DNA from: Tannerella sp031551825
GTDB taxonomy: Bacteria > Bacteroidota > Bacteroidia > Bacteroidales > Tannerellaceae
Length of the DNA: 64,000 nucleotides
Direction: 5' to 3'
Assembly: GCA_031551825.1 (NCBI GenBank)
Contig: JAVBNB010000052.1
Span: 65,969 to 129,968 of the forward strand
Part shown: piece after piece, positions 63,458 through 64,000 of the stretch
Layout: each line of letters starts with the position of its first letter
Position numbering within the stretch: position 1 is the stretch's first letter
Made by a program: the position numbers and the translations under genes
The notes under the pieces: generated by a model
The model's input: only the letters and a program-made list of their open reading frames with translations
What the model was told of the DNA's origin: nothing
Databases searched by the model: none

Positions 63458-63849
63458 ATTTACAAAATTGACTAATAGCGTTCTAACGCTCTAAACGGTA
63501 CAAACCTCATTTTTACAACTTCACAGAATTTGGGGACAAATGCAAGTTGCTGTTTATGAACACTTTCGACATACGTGATGTACCGCCACTTTTTCAGCCC
63601 ATTTGTAAGGGTCGGAAATCAACTTTAGTTAGTTGGTTTCTTGACTGTTATCGCATTGGGGTTACAAATGGTTTGTAAGGACAAAGATAGTTATTCTGCG
63701 CAATTTGTCTTCTTTTGGCTTCAAAAAATGTTTGAGACATGGTGTTTGGGTTGAATTTATTTCTTGTTTCTATACTATCGGTTTATAATGGCAAAGTAAA
63801 TTCAACTTGCCTGAAATTATATTCTTCTTGCCTGTAAAAAAGCGCCTCA
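63458..63849. other. Gene-poor region at the right edge
   Basis: About 390 bp with no credible gene. AGCGTT-CT-AACGCT (63477-63490) is a perfect hairpin. On the minus strand TATCTTTG (63682-63689) is a -7-like box without a matching -33. CTTGCCTG occurs twice in direct orientation at 63806-63813 and 63827-63834 (21 bp apart). These could belong to a mobile-element boundary or to an untranslated RNA; neither is shown. Confidence 0.35.
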
Positions 63850-64000
63850 CTAATGACTCAAAATAGCCCACCTTTCCTGTATCAATGCTTTATACTTTTC
63901 CTTCATCTCATCTGGCAGGAACGAAGAATCTATAAATAAAAGCCATTCCGGTAGTACCTTCCTGAATTTGCCATACACGTTTTCGATTGCTTTATCATCT
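63850..64000 (-). CDS. Probable HipA-family kinase, C-terminus only
   Basis: The right edge cuts this gene; 49 codons are present to the TAG at 63850-63852. The sequence KAIENVYGKFRKVLPEWLLF and FIDSSFLPDEMKEKYKALIQ resembles the C-terminus of Bacteroidota HipA-like toxins (the I-x-SFL-x-DE-x-K-x2-Y-x2-L pattern). If right, it is a Ser/Thr kinase toxin whose antitoxin would lie further right. The identity rests on this short segment. Confidence 0.5.
   Translation of the reverse strand, partial: DDKAIENVYGKFRKVLPEWLLFIDSSFLPDEMKEKYKALIQERWAILSH

Overview
The window is a stretch of a Bacteroidales chromosome (Bacteroidota; a Parabacteroides/Bacteroides/Dysgonomonas-like genome is plausible, but the sequence does not fix the genus). 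The reasons are the housekeeping proteins (bifunctional NAD(P)HX repair enzyme, RNase Y, ZapA, short Obg and adenylate kinase), many Bacteroidota-type lipoproteins, glycan-degrading enzymes, and recurrent promoters of the Bacteroides form TTTG-N19/20-TAnnTTTG. No rRNA, tRNA or CRISPR array was seen.

Layout. 1-10.1 kb: the end of an AddB-like nuclease, an OmpH/Skp-like gene with a small membrane protein, dipeptidase pepD, a hairpin-rich intergenic repeat, a three-gene envelope operon (beta-helix lipoprotein, EEP-fold lipoprotein, M23 peptidase) and a phosphosugar mutase. 10.1-20.4 kb: the NAD(P)HX repair gene, a five-gene tripartite ABC exporter, hpt-adk-obgE and a DUF2582 winged-helix gene. 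A 59-bp palindrome-plus-promoter block is nearly identical upstream of the NAD(P)HX gene and of hpt. 20.4-26.4 kb: decayed fragments, two small membrane proteins, a membrane-bound TPR/LuxR regulator, and coiled-coil/zapA/rny. 26.5-31.3 kb: an LTA-synthase-like phosphotransferase, then a C10 cysteine protease followed at once by a lipoprotein serpin.

31.6-41.7 kb is the most interesting part. Five co-oriented genes encode a YjfI/DUF2170-like protein, a PspA/IM30 (ESCRT-III superfamily) protein, a YqiJ-like membrane OB-fold protein, a YqiK-like flotillin with an unusually repetitive tail, and a 1616-residue DUF3686/AAA+ ATPase. A divergent HTH regulator shares an intergenic region packed with TTTGCAAA-like palindromes that overlap two consensus promoters facing in opposite directions. 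I read this as a self-contained membrane-stress or membrane-remodelling module.

41.7-48.2 kb: SDR, quinol monooxygenase, thiol peroxidase, Hsp20, asparaginase, SDR, apt and an MFS exporter. 48.3-51.2 kb: GH28 and GH29 enzymes. 51.3-56.4 kb: DUF937, UPF0158, NDH-2, a CDF transporter with an unusual metal site and a flavin reductase. 56.4-59.1 kb: a TIM-barrel isomerase and a Ser-type sulfatase. 59.3-62.8 kb: a metallophosphoesterase/PQQ-propeller fusion and an EEP lipoprotein, with noticeably more GC-rich codons. 62.8-64 kb: a DUF4878 lipoprotein, a gene-poor stretch with a coding remnant, and the C-terminus of a probable HipA-family kinase at the right edge.
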